In this document: positions 25,591 to 33,563 of the stretch, one piece after another
How the letters are laid out: the number at the start of each line of letters is the position of its first letter
Position numbering within the stretch: position 1 is the first letter of the stretch
Assembly: GCA_016169945.1 (NCBI GenBank)
Contig: JADLSH010000061.1
Location: 1,488,001 to 1,552,000 of the forward strand
DNA: 64,000 nt
Direction of reading: 5' to 3'
Source of the DNA: Trachythela sp. YZ-2020
Taxonomy: Eukaryota > Cnidaria > Anthozoa > Malacalcyonacea > Clavulariidae
Made by a program: the position numbers and the translations under genes
The notes under the pieces: generated by a model
Databases searched by the model: none
The model's input: the letters and a program-made list of their open reading frames with translations, nothing else
What the model was told of the DNA's origin: nothing

Positions 25591-26400
25591 ACATAACAGA
25601 TAGTGTACCAAACCCCACAATAAGCCTAAAATAATAAGTGTAAAAACACAAATATGGAATTTCCATGTTTCCATGTTTAAAGTAAGAGTACAAGGTAAGA
25701 GTGTATAAGTACCAAACCCCACAATAAGCCTAAAATAATAAGTGTGGTAAAACATAAATATGGAATTTTCCATGTTTCCATGTTTAAGAGACTGTGCGTA
25801 AGAGTACTAAACATAAGAATGTGTAAGACATAAGAATGTGTAAGAGCACCAAACCCCACAATAAGCCTAAAATAATAAGTGTAAAAACATAAATATGGAA
25901 TTTTCCATGTTTCCATGTTTAAGAGACTGTGCGTAAGAGTACTAAACATAAGAATGTGTAAGACATAAGAATGTGTAAGAGTACCAAACCCCATAATAAG
26001 CCTAAAATAATAAGTGTAAAAACATAAATATGGAATTTTCCATGTTTCCATGTTTAAAGTGTACAAGTGTGTAAGAGTACCAAACATAAGAATGTGTAAG
26101 ACATAAGAATGTGTAAGAGTACTAAACCCCATAATAAGCCTAAAATAATAAGTGTAAAAACATAAATATGGAATTTTCCATGTTTCCATGTTTAAGAGAC
26201 TGTGCGTAAGAGTACTAAACATAAGAATGTGTAAGACATAAGAATGTGTAAGAGCACTAAACCCCATAATAAGTCTAAAATAATAAGTGTGGTAAAACAC
26301 AAATATGGAATTTTCCATGTTTAAGAGACTGTACAAAACACAAAAGTGTACAAGTCGCAAGAAAAGTGTAAGTCCAAACCCATAATAAGACTAAAATAAT
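25590..26400. repeat. 136-bp tandem repeats with GGAATTTTCC cores (hr-like)
   Basis: Units contain CCCCACAATAAGCCTAAAAT, then ATATGGAATTTTCCATG, then TTTCCATGTTTAA. Core positions 25,762, 25,897, 26,032, 26,170 and 26,307 give a 135-138-bp period. The arrangement recalls baculovirus homologous regions, which serve as origins and enhancers. A long minus-strand ORF (25,677-26,360) crosses the units, but it repeats with them and I consider it non-coding. Confidence 0.75.
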
Positions 26401-26404
26401 AAGT

Positions 26405-26750
26405 GTAAAAACACAAAAGTAGTAATAAGGTACACTATACGGCAGTAGTAATAAGGTACACCATAGCTCACAAACCGCTGACCAAATTACAGTACAGAGT
26501 ACAACCATCGGGATACCATCGGGAGACCATTGGGAGTCCATTGTAACACAACAACATCTTGCCAAACATCTTCCAAAACAATACTTGTAAAAACATCTAA
26601 CCAAACATACTTGTACGCAAACATCTTGTAAAACATACTTGTACGCAAACATCTTCCAAAACATACTTGTACACAAACATCTTCGACGAAATCCTTTTAA
26701 GTTTGTAAGTTACAATACCAACTAGGTTTGTACGAAGAGTTACAAGGTTT
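26405..26750. repeat. end-like and ACATACTTGTACGCAAACAT repeats
   Basis: Two AGTAGTAATAAGGTACAC units (about 26,418 and 26,443) resemble the terminal AGTAGTAATGATGG. They are followed by CCATCGGGAGACCATTGGGA, similar to TIR sequence at 24,995, and then by 25-30-bp repeats around ACATACTTGTACGC. No supported ORF. Confidence 0.6.
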
Positions 26751-27050
26751 TAAAAATAAAAATGTATCCATTACAAGAGCATAACAGAAAGAGTCTAAAT
26801 AGGTACCAAACCCCACAATAAGCCTAAAATAATAAGTGTGGTAAAACACAAACACCATGTTTCCATGTTTAAGAGACTGTGCGTGTAAGTATAAGTGTGT
26901 ACAAGTACTAAACCTTCTTCAAACCCCATAATAAGCCTAAAATAATAAGTATTAAAACACAAATATGGAATTTTCCATGTTTCCATGTTTAAAGTAAGAG
27001 TACAAGGTAAGAGTGTATAAGTACCAAACCCCACAATAAGCCACAAAAGA
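26744..27050 (+). repeat. partial third copy of TIR-interior sequence
   Basis: Starts AAGGTTTTAAAAATAAAAAT and continues through CCCCACAATAAGCCTAAAAT units with two further ATGTTTCCATGTTTAA motifs. It resembles 25,555-25,740 and shows that the repeat edge was copied inward. Confidence 0.65.
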
Positions 27051-27057
27051 AATAGTT

Positions 27058-27165
27058 ATGTACCGAAAGCAACACCATGCCAAAAGTGTATGTCATGTTT
27101 GTTCTCGAGTATTTGAAGGTACTACTGGATTACGACTTCATAAAAAAGTACAACATAAAAGTTAA
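27058..27165 (+). CDS. 35-aa single C2H2 zinc finger
   Basis: ATG at 27,058. The product contains SVCHVCSRVFEGTTGLRLHK followed by KVQH, a canonical C-x2-C-x12-H-x4-H finger. It resembles the N-terminal finger of the 80-81-aa proteins at 29,507 and 29,938 (for example GIRIHQKVQH), so it may be a minimal or truncated member of that set. A decayed copy of the same finger lies near 29,795-29,850. Confidence 0.55.
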   Translation: MYRKQHHAKSVCHVCSRVFEGTTGLRLHKKVQHKS

Positions 27166-27189
27166 GTAAGTTTTTTTTGTAATACAAAA

Positions 27190-27260
27190 GTTTAAGTTAT
27201 CTTAATAGTAAGTTCAATGTATCCCACACGATACCCACACCATATTTTCACTCCAAGTCC
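27190..27260 (-). pseudogene. fragment of the 68-aa gene found at 30,232-30,438
   Basis: Sequence from CTTAATAGTAAGTTCAATGT to CCAAGTCCTTACAGAA matches the 3' end of that gene (WDTL, KYGV), with an internal stop. It shows segmental duplication within the insertion. Confidence 0.6.
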
Positions 27261-27308
27261 TTACAGAACCATTCCTTCTTCTTGATCCCACACCATACCC
27301 ATCTGTTC

Positions 27309-27857
27309 ATGTCCAAACGAAGTAAAGAGTGTTTAAAGCCAGGATTAACTAGCAATAAAATGTATCTTCCAAAGTGTCCCCCAACAAAACCTACGATAGA
27401 GCAAGCAAAGGATCTTGTAAACAAGTTAACGGATAGAAAGATTCCTAAGTGGTTAGCGGATAAGAAGGCGGTAATTAACATCAAGAATAATGATGAGAAG
27501 TGTTTCATCTATGCCATTGAGAGATCCTTAAATCCTAAATCATCTAACCCAGAACGGGTTGATAAATCCTTACAATTTTGCGAGATCAACTATAACTTGG
27601 AAGGGATTACATACCCGGTAACCAGTGATCAATACCCTCTGTTTGAAAAGTTAAACCCAGATTTTGGTCTTGTTGTATATTATTTGGATCATGACAAAGA
27701 TATACAACTTCTATACCCAACCAAACGCGAGTGTGAGAAAACTGCAATAATATTATTGCATAAGGGACATTATGTAACAGTAAACTCAGAGTCTAGATTA
27801 CTTGGTCAAAACAATGGACACCAGGGCAAAACCATTTCCCTGTCGAAGGTGTTGTAA
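27309..27857 (+). pseudogene. N-terminal region of a polinton/adintovirus-type family-B DNA polymerase, truncated
   Basis: From Met at 27,309 the protein has PTKPTIEQAKDLVNKL, a motif of the local CKYWE family, then WLADKKAVINIKNNDEKCF, AIERSLNPKSSNPERV, LEGITYPVTSDQYPLFEKLN, GLVVYYL, LLYPTKR, GHYVTVNSESRLLGQ. The block after WLADKK is the signature region that precedes the polymerase domain in Polintons and adintoviruses. After about 27,820 the frame shifts by one base; the expected zinc ribbon (CRRCCNFF...HQEGC) is still readable at 27,841-27,903 in the new frame. Exonuclease and polymerase domains are absent. I infer a chimeric, non-catalytic remnant and do not reconstruct it. Confidence 0.8.
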
Positions 27858-28300
27858 TTTCTTTACAACAGAACAAAAGTTAGCAAAACACCAAGAGGGA
27901 TGTGTAAGAACAACAACATTTTTAACTAAAAGGTATTTTTCAACACATTTCTAACCAAACAATACATGTTTCGGGTGCCCACATAAAACAAATGGAAGTG
28001 TTAATGAAAACTCTGTAAATGAGTGTGTAAACTCATTGTTAAAGTTGGTAGCAGAAAAATATAATTTAAACCAAGTAGAACTTTTAAAGAGCAAACTAAA
28101 AAACCTAAACTTTGCTCCTTTGTAATGGTAAGAGGAACAAGATGTGGTAGGACATGTTTGGAAAATAACAGCAGGTGTTTTAAACACAAACAAAAAGATA
28201 GAAGTTCAAACATCGAGGTAAAACAAGTCCTAGATTTTAAAAATGAGGATCAAGACAGTGCTACGGACGAGGAGGATAGTTGTGGTTAGTAAACTGCTTA
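27841..28300 (+). pseudogene. frame-shifted zinc ribbon and C-x-C-rich remnant after the polymerase fragment
   Basis: Three partial readings follow each other in different frames: a ribbon CRRCCNFFTTEQKLAKHQ; then CFGCPHKTNGSV...NSLLKLVAEKYNLN; then MVRGTRCGRTCLENNSRCF ending in an acidic tail before a stop. The last part (RCGRTC...RCFKHK) follows a small C2HC pattern seen in proteins of several large DNA viruses. At least two frameshifts make this non-functional as read. Confidence 0.5.
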
Positions 28301-28338
28301 TTATATGTAAGAAAAGATCCTTACATATAATCTTGTTT

Positions 28339-28620
28339 TTAACCACCCATCACTGGTTTACGCATTACATAGTGATCCTCGTTCTCATTCATGTTTTCGT
28401 TCTCATTGTCTATGTTCTCGTCTTGCTCTTCGTCTTGGTCTTGCTCTTCGTCTATGTCCTCGTCTATATCCTCATCTTGGTCTTCGTCTTGGTCTTCGTC
28501 TTGGTCTTCGTCTATGTCCATATTCTTCTGTTTTTGGTGTAAAAACTCCACAACCTCTTCCTCATCCATCTCCATGTTTTCCATTAAATACTCCAAATCC
28601 CCACTTGTTATACCATCCAT
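28339..28620 (-). CDS. acidic low-complexity protein (93 aa)
   Basis: ATG at 28,620. The N-terminus MDGITSGDLEYLMENMEM is followed by a long D/E/Q tract of tandem DEDQ and DIDE repeats encoded by 12-18-bp repeats. There is no catalytic motif; highly acidic tails in viral proteins often mimic DNA or bind histones, but this is only a possibility. The neighbouring + strand frames are repeat shadows. Confidence 0.55.
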   Translation of the reverse strand: MDGITSGDLEYLMENMEMDEEEVVEFLHQKQKNMDIDEDQDEDQDEDQDEDIDEDIDEEQDQDEEQDENIDNENENMNENEDHYVMRKPVMGG

Positions 28621-28714
28621 TATTATATTTTATTACCACAACATTGTTTGTAAAAATCGTTCTCACAAAAGAAAATACAAGGTCGTGTACAAAGTCTTTT
28701 AACACAGCAATCCA

Positions 28715-28858
28715 ATGGAGTCGAAGTATCAAAAGAGAAAGTGTTGTGTAAGTAAAATGGATCCATATATTATTAATTGTCTTGTAAGACTTATTACTAA
28801 CCCAGGTTTACTTACACTTGTCTGGTTTTTGTTTGTTTGTTGGTCCATAAGACAGTAA
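28715..28858 (+). CDS. 47-aa protein with one hydrophobic segment
   Basis: The ATG at 28,715 opens a short frame starting MESKYQKRKCCVSK and ending with hydrophobic LLTLVWFLFVCW before a stop, consistent with a single C-terminal membrane anchor. Small membrane proteins are common in DNA viruses, but no homologue is recognised and chance is possible. Confidence 0.35.
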   Translation: MESKYQKRKCCVSKMDPYIINCLVRLITNPGLLTLVWFLFVCWSIRQ

Positions 28859-28904
28859 CTTTCTAACGAGTAGGGTACAAATTGTATACTTTGGTGTTTT
28901 AAAG

Positions 28905-29075
28905 TAAAAAAATGGGTATTTAAAAACAAAACACCTTACACATTGGATACATATAGGAGAGGAAGAGCACAAACTGCAAAAAGAGTTAGACATTGCCTTG
29001 GAGTACTATAATGTATTACACAGGAAAGAAATCTTCTAGAAAAAATAGAACAACAATCCTTAGAAACATTAAACT
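28905..29075 (+). pseudogene. helical protein fragment without start, frame-shifted
   Basis: One frame reads GEEEHKLQKELDIALEYYNV and stops; a second frame continues LLEKIEQQSLETLN to TAA. Both look like parts of one coiled-coil tail separated by a one-base slip. No ATG in frame. Confidence 0.4.
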
Positions 29076-29162
29076 AAGGATACACATAAAAAGTACCTGT
29101 TTCTCAAACATTTTGTAATACAAAAGTTAAAACCAGTAACATGTGGATGTGTAAAAAAACCC

Positions 29163-29190
29163 CGAATAATCCATAAAACCCAAATATAAT
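29163..29190 (+). promoter_or_regulatory. CGAATAATCCATAAAACCC box, copy 1
   Basis: One of three near-identical boxes (29,163; 29,469; 29,900). Copies 2 and 3 each start exactly 38 bp before an ATG; here the frame downstream has no ATG. Confidence 0.6.
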
Positions 29191-29430
29191 TTAAACACAC
29201 AATATATAATTTCACACAAAGTATTTCAAAGAAAAATTTATTATAGACCACCTACTAAACATGTGTGTATAGTCCAAGATGATGTACAAGACGATGTCCA
29301 AGACGATGTCCAAGACGATGTCCAAGACGATGTCCAAGACGATGTCCAAGACATGGATATGTACAACCCAATACAAGAAGTCCAACACACACATATGTAT
29401 CCAAAGTACCAAGCACCACCTGCCTTATAA
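29170..29430 (+). pseudogene. open frame without ATG, with six VQDD repeats
   Basis: The frame is open from just after the promoter-like box to TAA at 29,428-29,430. It reads YRPPTKHVCIVQDD, then a 12-bp GATGTCCAAGAC tandem repeat encoding VQDD units, then a Tyr/Pro-rich tail (MYPKYQAPPAL). Absence of ATG suggests a lost start or an unusual start codon. The alternative + frame from 29,279 reads the same repeat as MSKT units and is less likely. Confidence 0.4.
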
Positions 29431-29468
29431 AACCATACTACACAACATTTTGGTTTGGTGGGTAAAAA

Positions 29469-29491
29469 CGAATAATCCATAAAACCCAAAT
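29469..29491 (+). promoter_or_regulatory. CGAATAATCCATAAAACCC box, copy 2
   Basis: Starts 38 bp before the ATG of the 81-aa zinc-finger gene. Confidence 0.65.
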
Positions 29492-29506
29492 AGAGTCTAA
29501 TATATA

Positions 29507-29752
29507 ATGCCTCATACAAGTAACAAAACAAAATTAGTAAAATACCAATCCAAACAAGTGTGTTGGTGTGGAAGAGAGTTTAAAAGCATTACTGCATTTC
29601 GAATGCACGAGAAAGTACAACAACATGGTATAAAAGAAAAAGAAGGGCCAGCCAACCGCATTATATCATGTGCAAAATGTGGTAAAATACAAACAACAAG
29701 AACATGTTACTCCCAAATTAAAAAATTATATCCAACACAATGTACTTGTTAA
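29507..29752 (+). CDS. 81-aa zinc-binding protein, paralogue 1
   Basis: Starts MPHTSNKTKLVKY. A finger-like VCWCGREFKSITAFRMHEKV followed by QQH is joined to a second Cys pair (ISCAKCGKIQTT) and a closing KKLYPTQCTC. It is clearly paralogous to the next gene: same length, same upstream box at the same distance, and same C-terminus KKLYPT-CTC. Zinc binding is inferred from the spacing; the role is unknown, perhaps transcriptional. Confidence 0.7.
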   Translation: MPHTSNKTKLVKYQSKQVCWCGREFKSITAFRMHEKVQQHGIKEKEGPANRIISCAKCGKIQTTRTCYSQIKKLYPTQCTC

Positions 29753-29784
29753 CACAACCATCAAGTATGTTAACAAAAACCCCA

Positions 29785-29860
29785 AAGTAGCAACACCAAG
29801 CCAAAAGTGTGTGCAGGTACTACTGGATTACGACTCCACAAAAAAGTACAAACAAATAGT
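29785..29860 (+). pseudogene. decayed copy of the 35-aa zinc-finger gene
   Basis: CCAAAAGTGTGTGCAGGTAC and ACTACTGGATTACGACTCC match 27,080-27,150 with an internal deletion. Confidence 0.55.
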
Positions 29861-29899
29861 ATATAGTGTTTCCAATCTTACTAGGATTGGAAAAACAAA

Positions 29900-29925
29900 C
29901 GAATAATCCATAAGACCCAAATATA
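29900..29925 (+). promoter_or_regulatory. CGAATAATCCATAAGACCC box, copy 3
   Basis: Starts 38 bp before the ATG at 29,938, one base different from the other copies. Confidence 0.65.
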
Positions 29926-29937
29926 ATTAAACCAACG

Positions 29938-30180
29938 ATGCCCCACACAAGTAGCAAAACAAGATTAGTAGATCACCAATCCGAACTGTTGTGTCCTTGT
30001 GGAAGAAAGTTTAGAAGCATTACTGGGATACGAATACATCAAAAAGTACAACACAATATAAAAGAGAGTACAGTGACTGACAGTACCGCCACATTATGTG
30101 AGAAATGTGGTAAAATACAAACAATAAGTATAAACTACCCACTTGTTAAAAAGTTATATCCAACACGATGTACTTGTTAA
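29938..30180 (+). CDS. 80-aa zinc-binding protein, paralogue 2
   Basis: MPHTSSKTRLVDHQSELLCP, then CGRKFRSITGIRIHQKVQH, then TLCEKCGKIQTI and KKLYPTRCTC. It has diverged substantially from paralogue 1 but keeps every Cys and His and the terminal motif, which supports selection on both. Unknown function; probable small zinc protein of the inserted element. Confidence 0.7.
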   Translation: MPHTSSKTRLVDHQSELLCPCGRKFRSITGIRIHQKVQHNIKESTVTDSTATLCEKCGKIQTISINYPLVKKLYPTRCTC

Positions 30181-30231
30181 TCGCACAAAAGCATCTTTTT
30201 TTTTGTAACTAACAAGTTACAAAAGTTTAAG

Positions 30232-30438
30232 TTATCTTAATGGTAACACCAATGTATCCCACTCGATATATACACCATATTTTTGTTCCAAGTCCTTACA
30301 GAAACTTTGACACACCATATCCAATGTATCCACTGCTTGGTCCGCTCGTGGGGAGTTAAGATTTCCTAAGGAGATCCATACACTTTGGTATGCTTGTATA
30401 AAACATTGTAATTTGGTTACAAATATCTCCAAGTCCAT
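30232..30438 (-). CDS. 68-aa protein of unknown function
   Basis: ATG at 30,438. The sequence MDLEIFVTKLQCFIQAYQSV, then a helix-rich middle (QAVDTLDMVCQSFCKDLEQK), then YGVYIEWDTLVLPLR. No recognised domain. A decayed second copy of its 3' end at 27,190-27,260 shows it belongs to the element. It faces the + strand family gene that starts about 50 bp to its right, giving a divergent pair. Confidence 0.5.
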   Translation of the reverse strand: MDLEIFVTKLQCFIQAYQSVWISLGNLNSPRADQAVDTLDMVCQSFCKDLEQKYGVYIEWDTLVLPLR

Positions 30439-30488
30439 ATTTTAGTTTTAATCGTATATACCATAAACTTCTTTTAAACATAAAGAAA

Positions 30489-31400
30489 ATGGAAAAGTTA
30501 GGAGACCACACAAAGTGTGTATATTGTAATAACCCAACGCAACCTACAATGGACCAAGCAAAGGACCTTGTAAACAAAAATCTGCCACAAATATTAGAGT
30601 TAACGAAGGATCAACAAACATATTGTAAGTATTGGGAGGATAACTTAACAGACACAGGTGGTAAAAATCCAGTTACAAAAAGAACTATTAAAAAACATGG
30701 AGGTGCTTACTACAGATGTTTACAAACTTACGACTCTTACAAGTGTAATGTGTGGAGTAGTCGTAAACAAAAGTACATTAGTTTGTTAGAACATATTAAA
30801 TACAAGTTAAAACAGTTAACCATAGAATATAACAGTAATTTAGAAATATGTAAAACCATTTCGCGTATACAAAATCCAGATACTAAAATAAGCGTTACAC
30901 CTATTTCAAGCCCACCTATTTCAACCCCACATATTTCAAACTACCCTACCATACAGTTAGGAGATCATACAAAGTGTGAACACTGTTGTAATAACCCAAC
31001 ACGACCTACAATGGAACAAGTAAAAAACATTGTAAACAAAGACCCACCAAAACCAAATCTGCTAACAGGGGATGCACAAACATATTGTAAGTACTGGGAG
31101 GATAACTTAACGGATACAAGTGCAAAAGATCCATTAACAAAAATAAGTATTAAAAAACCTGGACATGCTTACAACCTGTGTTTACTAACTTATAACAATT
31201 ACAAAATGGGTTATTGTTATACTGTTAACAAAAAGTTTAAGGAGTTAGAAAATAGTTATTTTTATAATTTACAAAAGTGTAAAAACATTACGAAAGAAAG
31301 TGAGTTAATGTTAAGTGGGAAAAAGATAAGCTATCCGGATTCTCCAGAAAAAGGATGTCAATGTAGCACATGCGAAAACTGGAGTGGTTGTGGTAGATAG
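30489..31400 (+). CDS. CKYWE-family protein with two family units (303 aa)
   Basis: Each unit has KLGDHTKCxxC-type Cys pairs, a PTMDQAKDLVNK-type helix, an LTKDQQTYCKYWEDNLTDT core, then KKHG-Y-CL-TYNxYK and a C-terminal FKELxxxYFxNLxKCKNI segment. Residues about 1-145 and 155-270 are the two units; the tail ends YPDSPEKGCQCSTCENW, a further Cys pair. This is the longest and only duplicated member of a family I do not recognise outside this insertion. Zinc binding is plausible from paired Cys. Arrangement as repeated units and tandem genes resembles multigene families of African swine fever virus and poxviruses in style only. Confidence 0.75.
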   Translation: MEKLGDHTKCVYCNNPTQPTMDQAKDLVNKNLPQILELTKDQQTYCKYWEDNLTDTGGKNPVTKRTIKKHGGAYYRCLQTYDSYKCNVWSSRKQKYISLLEHIKYKLKQLTIEYNSNLEICKTISRIQNPDTKISVTPISSPPISTPHISNYPTIQLGDHTKCEHCCNNPTRPTMEQVKNIVNKDPPKPNLLTGDAQTYCKYWEDNLTDTSAKDPLTKISIKKPGHAYNLCLLTYNNYKMGYCYTVNKKFKELENSYFYNLQKCKNITKESELMLSGKKISYPDSPEKGCQCSTCENWSGCGR

Positions 31401-31434
31401 GAGGTAACAAGTATTAGGTATATATACATAAAAA

Positions 31435-31530
31435 ATGGATCAAGAACCAAAGTTAGGAGACCGTACAGATTGTAAACCTACAATTAAGGACATTGTAAAC
31501 AAAAATCCAAAAAAAATATTGGGTGTATGA
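31435..31530 (+). pseudogene. truncated CKYWE-family copy (31 aa)
   Basis: Starts MDQEPKLGDRTDCKPTIKDI and stops after NPKKILGV, before the core motif. A leftover family 3' end (TGTAGTATATGCACGAAC) follows at about 31,560. Confidence 0.65.
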
Positions 31531-31596
31531 AAACATAATAAAACCTTATGGGGTGTACATGTAGTATATGCACGAACTTTAGTGGTAACAAGTATT

Positions 31597-31631
31597 AGTT
31601 TTTGTTTGTACATTTACGCAAACAAAAACAT
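31597..31631 (+). promoter_or_regulatory. stem-loop leader, copy 1
   Basis: AGTTTTTGTTTG and CAAACAAAAACA can pair with an 11-bp spacer. It sits just before ATG 31,638 and after an AACAAGTATTAG motif that also occurs at the other copies. Confidence 0.6.
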
Positions 31632-31637
31632 AAGCAA

Positions 31638-31751
31638 ATGGCCACACTACCCACTTATACTTGGACCAAAATCTGTGCCATAATCCTTGCCAAACATCTT
31701 GCCAAACACTATCTTGTGCACCAAGAGTCTAAGACTAAGGATGTTACATAA
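31638..31751 (+). pseudogene. 5' remnant of a CKYWE-family gene (37 aa)
   Basis: The first residues MATLPTY match the gene at 32,459, then the sequence runs into unrelated AAACATCTTGCC repeats and stops. Confidence 0.55.
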
Positions 31752-31886
31752 CAGTTATCTAAGTGGATGGGATAATTCCAAAGTGTTAGATAAGATGTTA
31801 TGTAATCTCTGTGTGTGTACCAAATGTCTGAAAGATTTATAGAGTCGAATAACACCTAGCCTATATGTAAGTAAAAAACAGAGAAA

Positions 31887-32126
31887 ATGGAGACTTTACA
31901 CAAACTTAAATTTCGACAGGTTTGAATTAAAACCAAAAACATACAATCTGGATTTAGATTAACTTTAAGACTAACACCAGAACAAGTAGAACAAGTACAA
32001 AACATTTGGGATTAACTAGATGCAAGCAAAGAAACACCATTATTCGGTGACTTTGACAATAATTTATCATTAATATGTAAAGAACAAGAGCTGACCAAGA
32101 AAAGTAAAAGAAGCATGCTATGTTGA
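31887..32126 (+). pseudogene. frame with two in-frame stops
   Basis: METLHKLKFRQV is followed by TGA, then LTLRLTPEQVEQVQNIWD is followed by TAA, and the same frame continues as ETPLFGDFDNNLSLICKEQE to a final TGA. With no shift over 80 codons, this looks like a recently dead gene or one read with non-standard decoding. Product unknown. Confidence 0.5.
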
Positions 32127-32148
32127 CATTAAAATAGTTATATCCACA

Positions 32149-32409
32149 GTGTTTGTGAACAAAGACCAAGAGAGATTCCCACAACTCTCAGTTAAATTTC
32201 TGAAAAGGGTACAAGGACCACCAGAAGAAGTACAAACTGTCTGTGATCTTAGTGACTCTGATGATGATGAGTTAACTAAAATGGATCCATTAACATGTAA
32301 AACCATTACGGAAGAAGCCAAGTTAATGTTAATCTATCCGGATTCTCCAAAAAAAGAATGCCGATGTAGTACATGTGAAAACTGGTTAAGTGGTAGAAGT
32401 AGGAAGTAA
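32149..32409 (+). CDS. CKYWE-family C-terminal segment, acidic linker (partial gene)
   Basis: The frame has an acidic stretch (DLSDSDDDELTK) and then CKTITEEAKLMLIYPDSP and CRCSTCENWLSGR, the same ending as the 303-aa member. It lacks the core motif. The start codon is uncertain (GTG or an upstream frame); it may be the 3' part of a gene whose front is the dead frame at 31,887. Confidence 0.45.
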   Translation: MFVNKDQERFPQLSVKFLKRVQGPPEEVQTVCDLSDSDDDELTKMDPLTCKTITEEAKLMLIYPDSPKKECRCSTCENWLSGRSRK

Positions 32410-32425
32410 CAAGTATTAGGGTATT

Positions 32426-32451
32426 AGTTTTTGTTTGTGCAAACAAAAACA
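32426..32451 (+). promoter_or_regulatory. stem-loop leader, copy 2
   Basis: GTTTTTGTTTG, loop TG, CAAACAAAAAC: a perfect 11-bp stem ending 9 bp before ATG 32,459. Confidence 0.65.
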
Positions 32452-32458
32452 TAAAGAA

Positions 32459-32806
32459 ATGGCCACATTACCCACTTATATGGATGCTTGGAGGTTTGTA
32501 AACAAAAACCCACCACAACTACCATGGTTAACGAAGGAACAACAAGAGTATTGTAAGTACTGGGAAGAAAACTTAACAAGAACCAGCAGTAAAAATCCAG
32601 AGACAAAAAGAACTGTTAAAAAATATGGTGCTAAGTACAACATGTGTAACAAGACTTATAATTTATACAGATCTAATGTATGGTGTGATATTAAGGGGAA
32701 GTACATTAGTCCTTTTAACAATGCTGTTAAACAAAAGTTTATACTTAATTTTAGGGAGTATGTGGAGACTAACATAAAACCAGGTGTAAATTTAGTATGG
32801 GAATAA
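32459..32806 (+). CDS. CKYWE-family protein (115 aa)
   Basis: I place the start at ATG 32,459 (MATLPTYMDAWRFVNK), right after the stem-loop. The core is LTKEQQEYCKYWEENLTRTS, followed by KKYGAKYNMCNKTYNLY and an ISPFNNAVKQKF segment. The N-terminal Cys pair of other members is missing here. Complete and undamaged; function unknown. Confidence 0.7.
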   Translation: MATLPTYMDAWRFVNKNPPQLPWLTKEQQEYCKYWEENLTRTSSKNPETKRTVKKYGAKYNMCNKTYNLYRSNVWCDIKGKYISPFNNAVKQKFILNFREYVETNIKPGVNLVWE

Positions 32807-32886
32807 ACCAGGGTGGTGTGTTAATGTACAATTATGGTGTAAAAAATTGAGGTATCCACATTAACCTGTGGAAACAAAAATAGAAA

Positions 32887-33562
32887 ATGGAAATGAACCA
32901 TACACAATTAAAAGCCTACTTCTTCTTTGTAACACAGGGGGAATTAAATAAGGAAATAGGAGACCACACAAAGTGTACACATTGTAATAATCCAACACGA
33001 CCTACATTAGAGCAAGCAAAGGACCTTGTAACCAAAAATCTACCAAAAAAGAAAAAAAAAAGAGTTAACATCAGGGGAGAAAGCATATTGTAAGTACTGG
33101 GAGAGAAACCTAACAGACATCAGCGCTAAAAACCCTTTTACAAAAAAACTTATTAAAAAACATAGTGCTGCTTACAACAGGTGTCTGGTTACTTACAAAG
33201 ATTTAGCACAAAGATTAGATTATGCTTTTATCACAAACGAGTACGAACATTTGTTAGAAAACACTGCCGTACAAAAGTTAAAGGAGTTAACCAATAGTTA
33301 TTTTTATAATTTACAAAAGTGTGAGAACATTTCCAAAGAAAATATTTTTAAAGAACTAGGAGATGGTCAATACATACGACCATTAGTAAAATGTGCAAAC
33401 CACCCTTGTACTTGGGTAGGTAAGTCTTATAATAGTTTTAGTGTGCATGCATGGACAAAACATGGTAAAGAAGTTAGTCATTATGTACCTGGAAGAAAAT
33501 TATACAACCGAGGGTTAATAGATAACCCAGACATCGATCGTGTTGGTTTTTTAGAAAAGTAA
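32887..33562 (+). pseudogene. CKYWE-family gene fused to a C2H2-like finger, broken at an A10 run
   Basis: The front (32,887-33,093) has IGDHTKCTHCNNPTRPT and AKDLVTK, then runs into a stop after a run of ten A (33,052-33,061). The next frame carries the YCKYWERNLTDI core and continues to 33,562. The tail adds VKCANHPCTWVGKSYNSF...HAWTKHG, a C-x4-C-x12-H-x4-H finger. The break is one indel in a homopolymer, so either a true mutation or a sequencing error; I do not join the parts. Confidence 0.65.
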
Positions 33563-33563
33563 G

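Larger units (their letters stand above)
24708..25788 (+). repeat. left terminal inverted repeat
   Basis: Matches the reverse complement of 40,247-41,272. The outer about 130 bp is nearly identical; 24,840-24,990 carries length differences built from TTGTTTAAAAACA units; the coding part and the start of the adjoining repeats match closely. It contains a complete Cys-rich gene. Confidence 0.9.

Noticed and set aside
25677..26360. 227-codon minus-strand frame with repeated METWKIPYLCFYTYYF units
   Set aside because: It follows the 136-bp repeat exactly, recurs on the opposite strand at the right end, and its frame is a consequence of the repeat period; no start context or independent conservation.
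30232..30438. Rejecting the 68-aa frame as random
   Set aside because: Initially doubted for its small size; kept because a decayed duplicate exists at 27,190.
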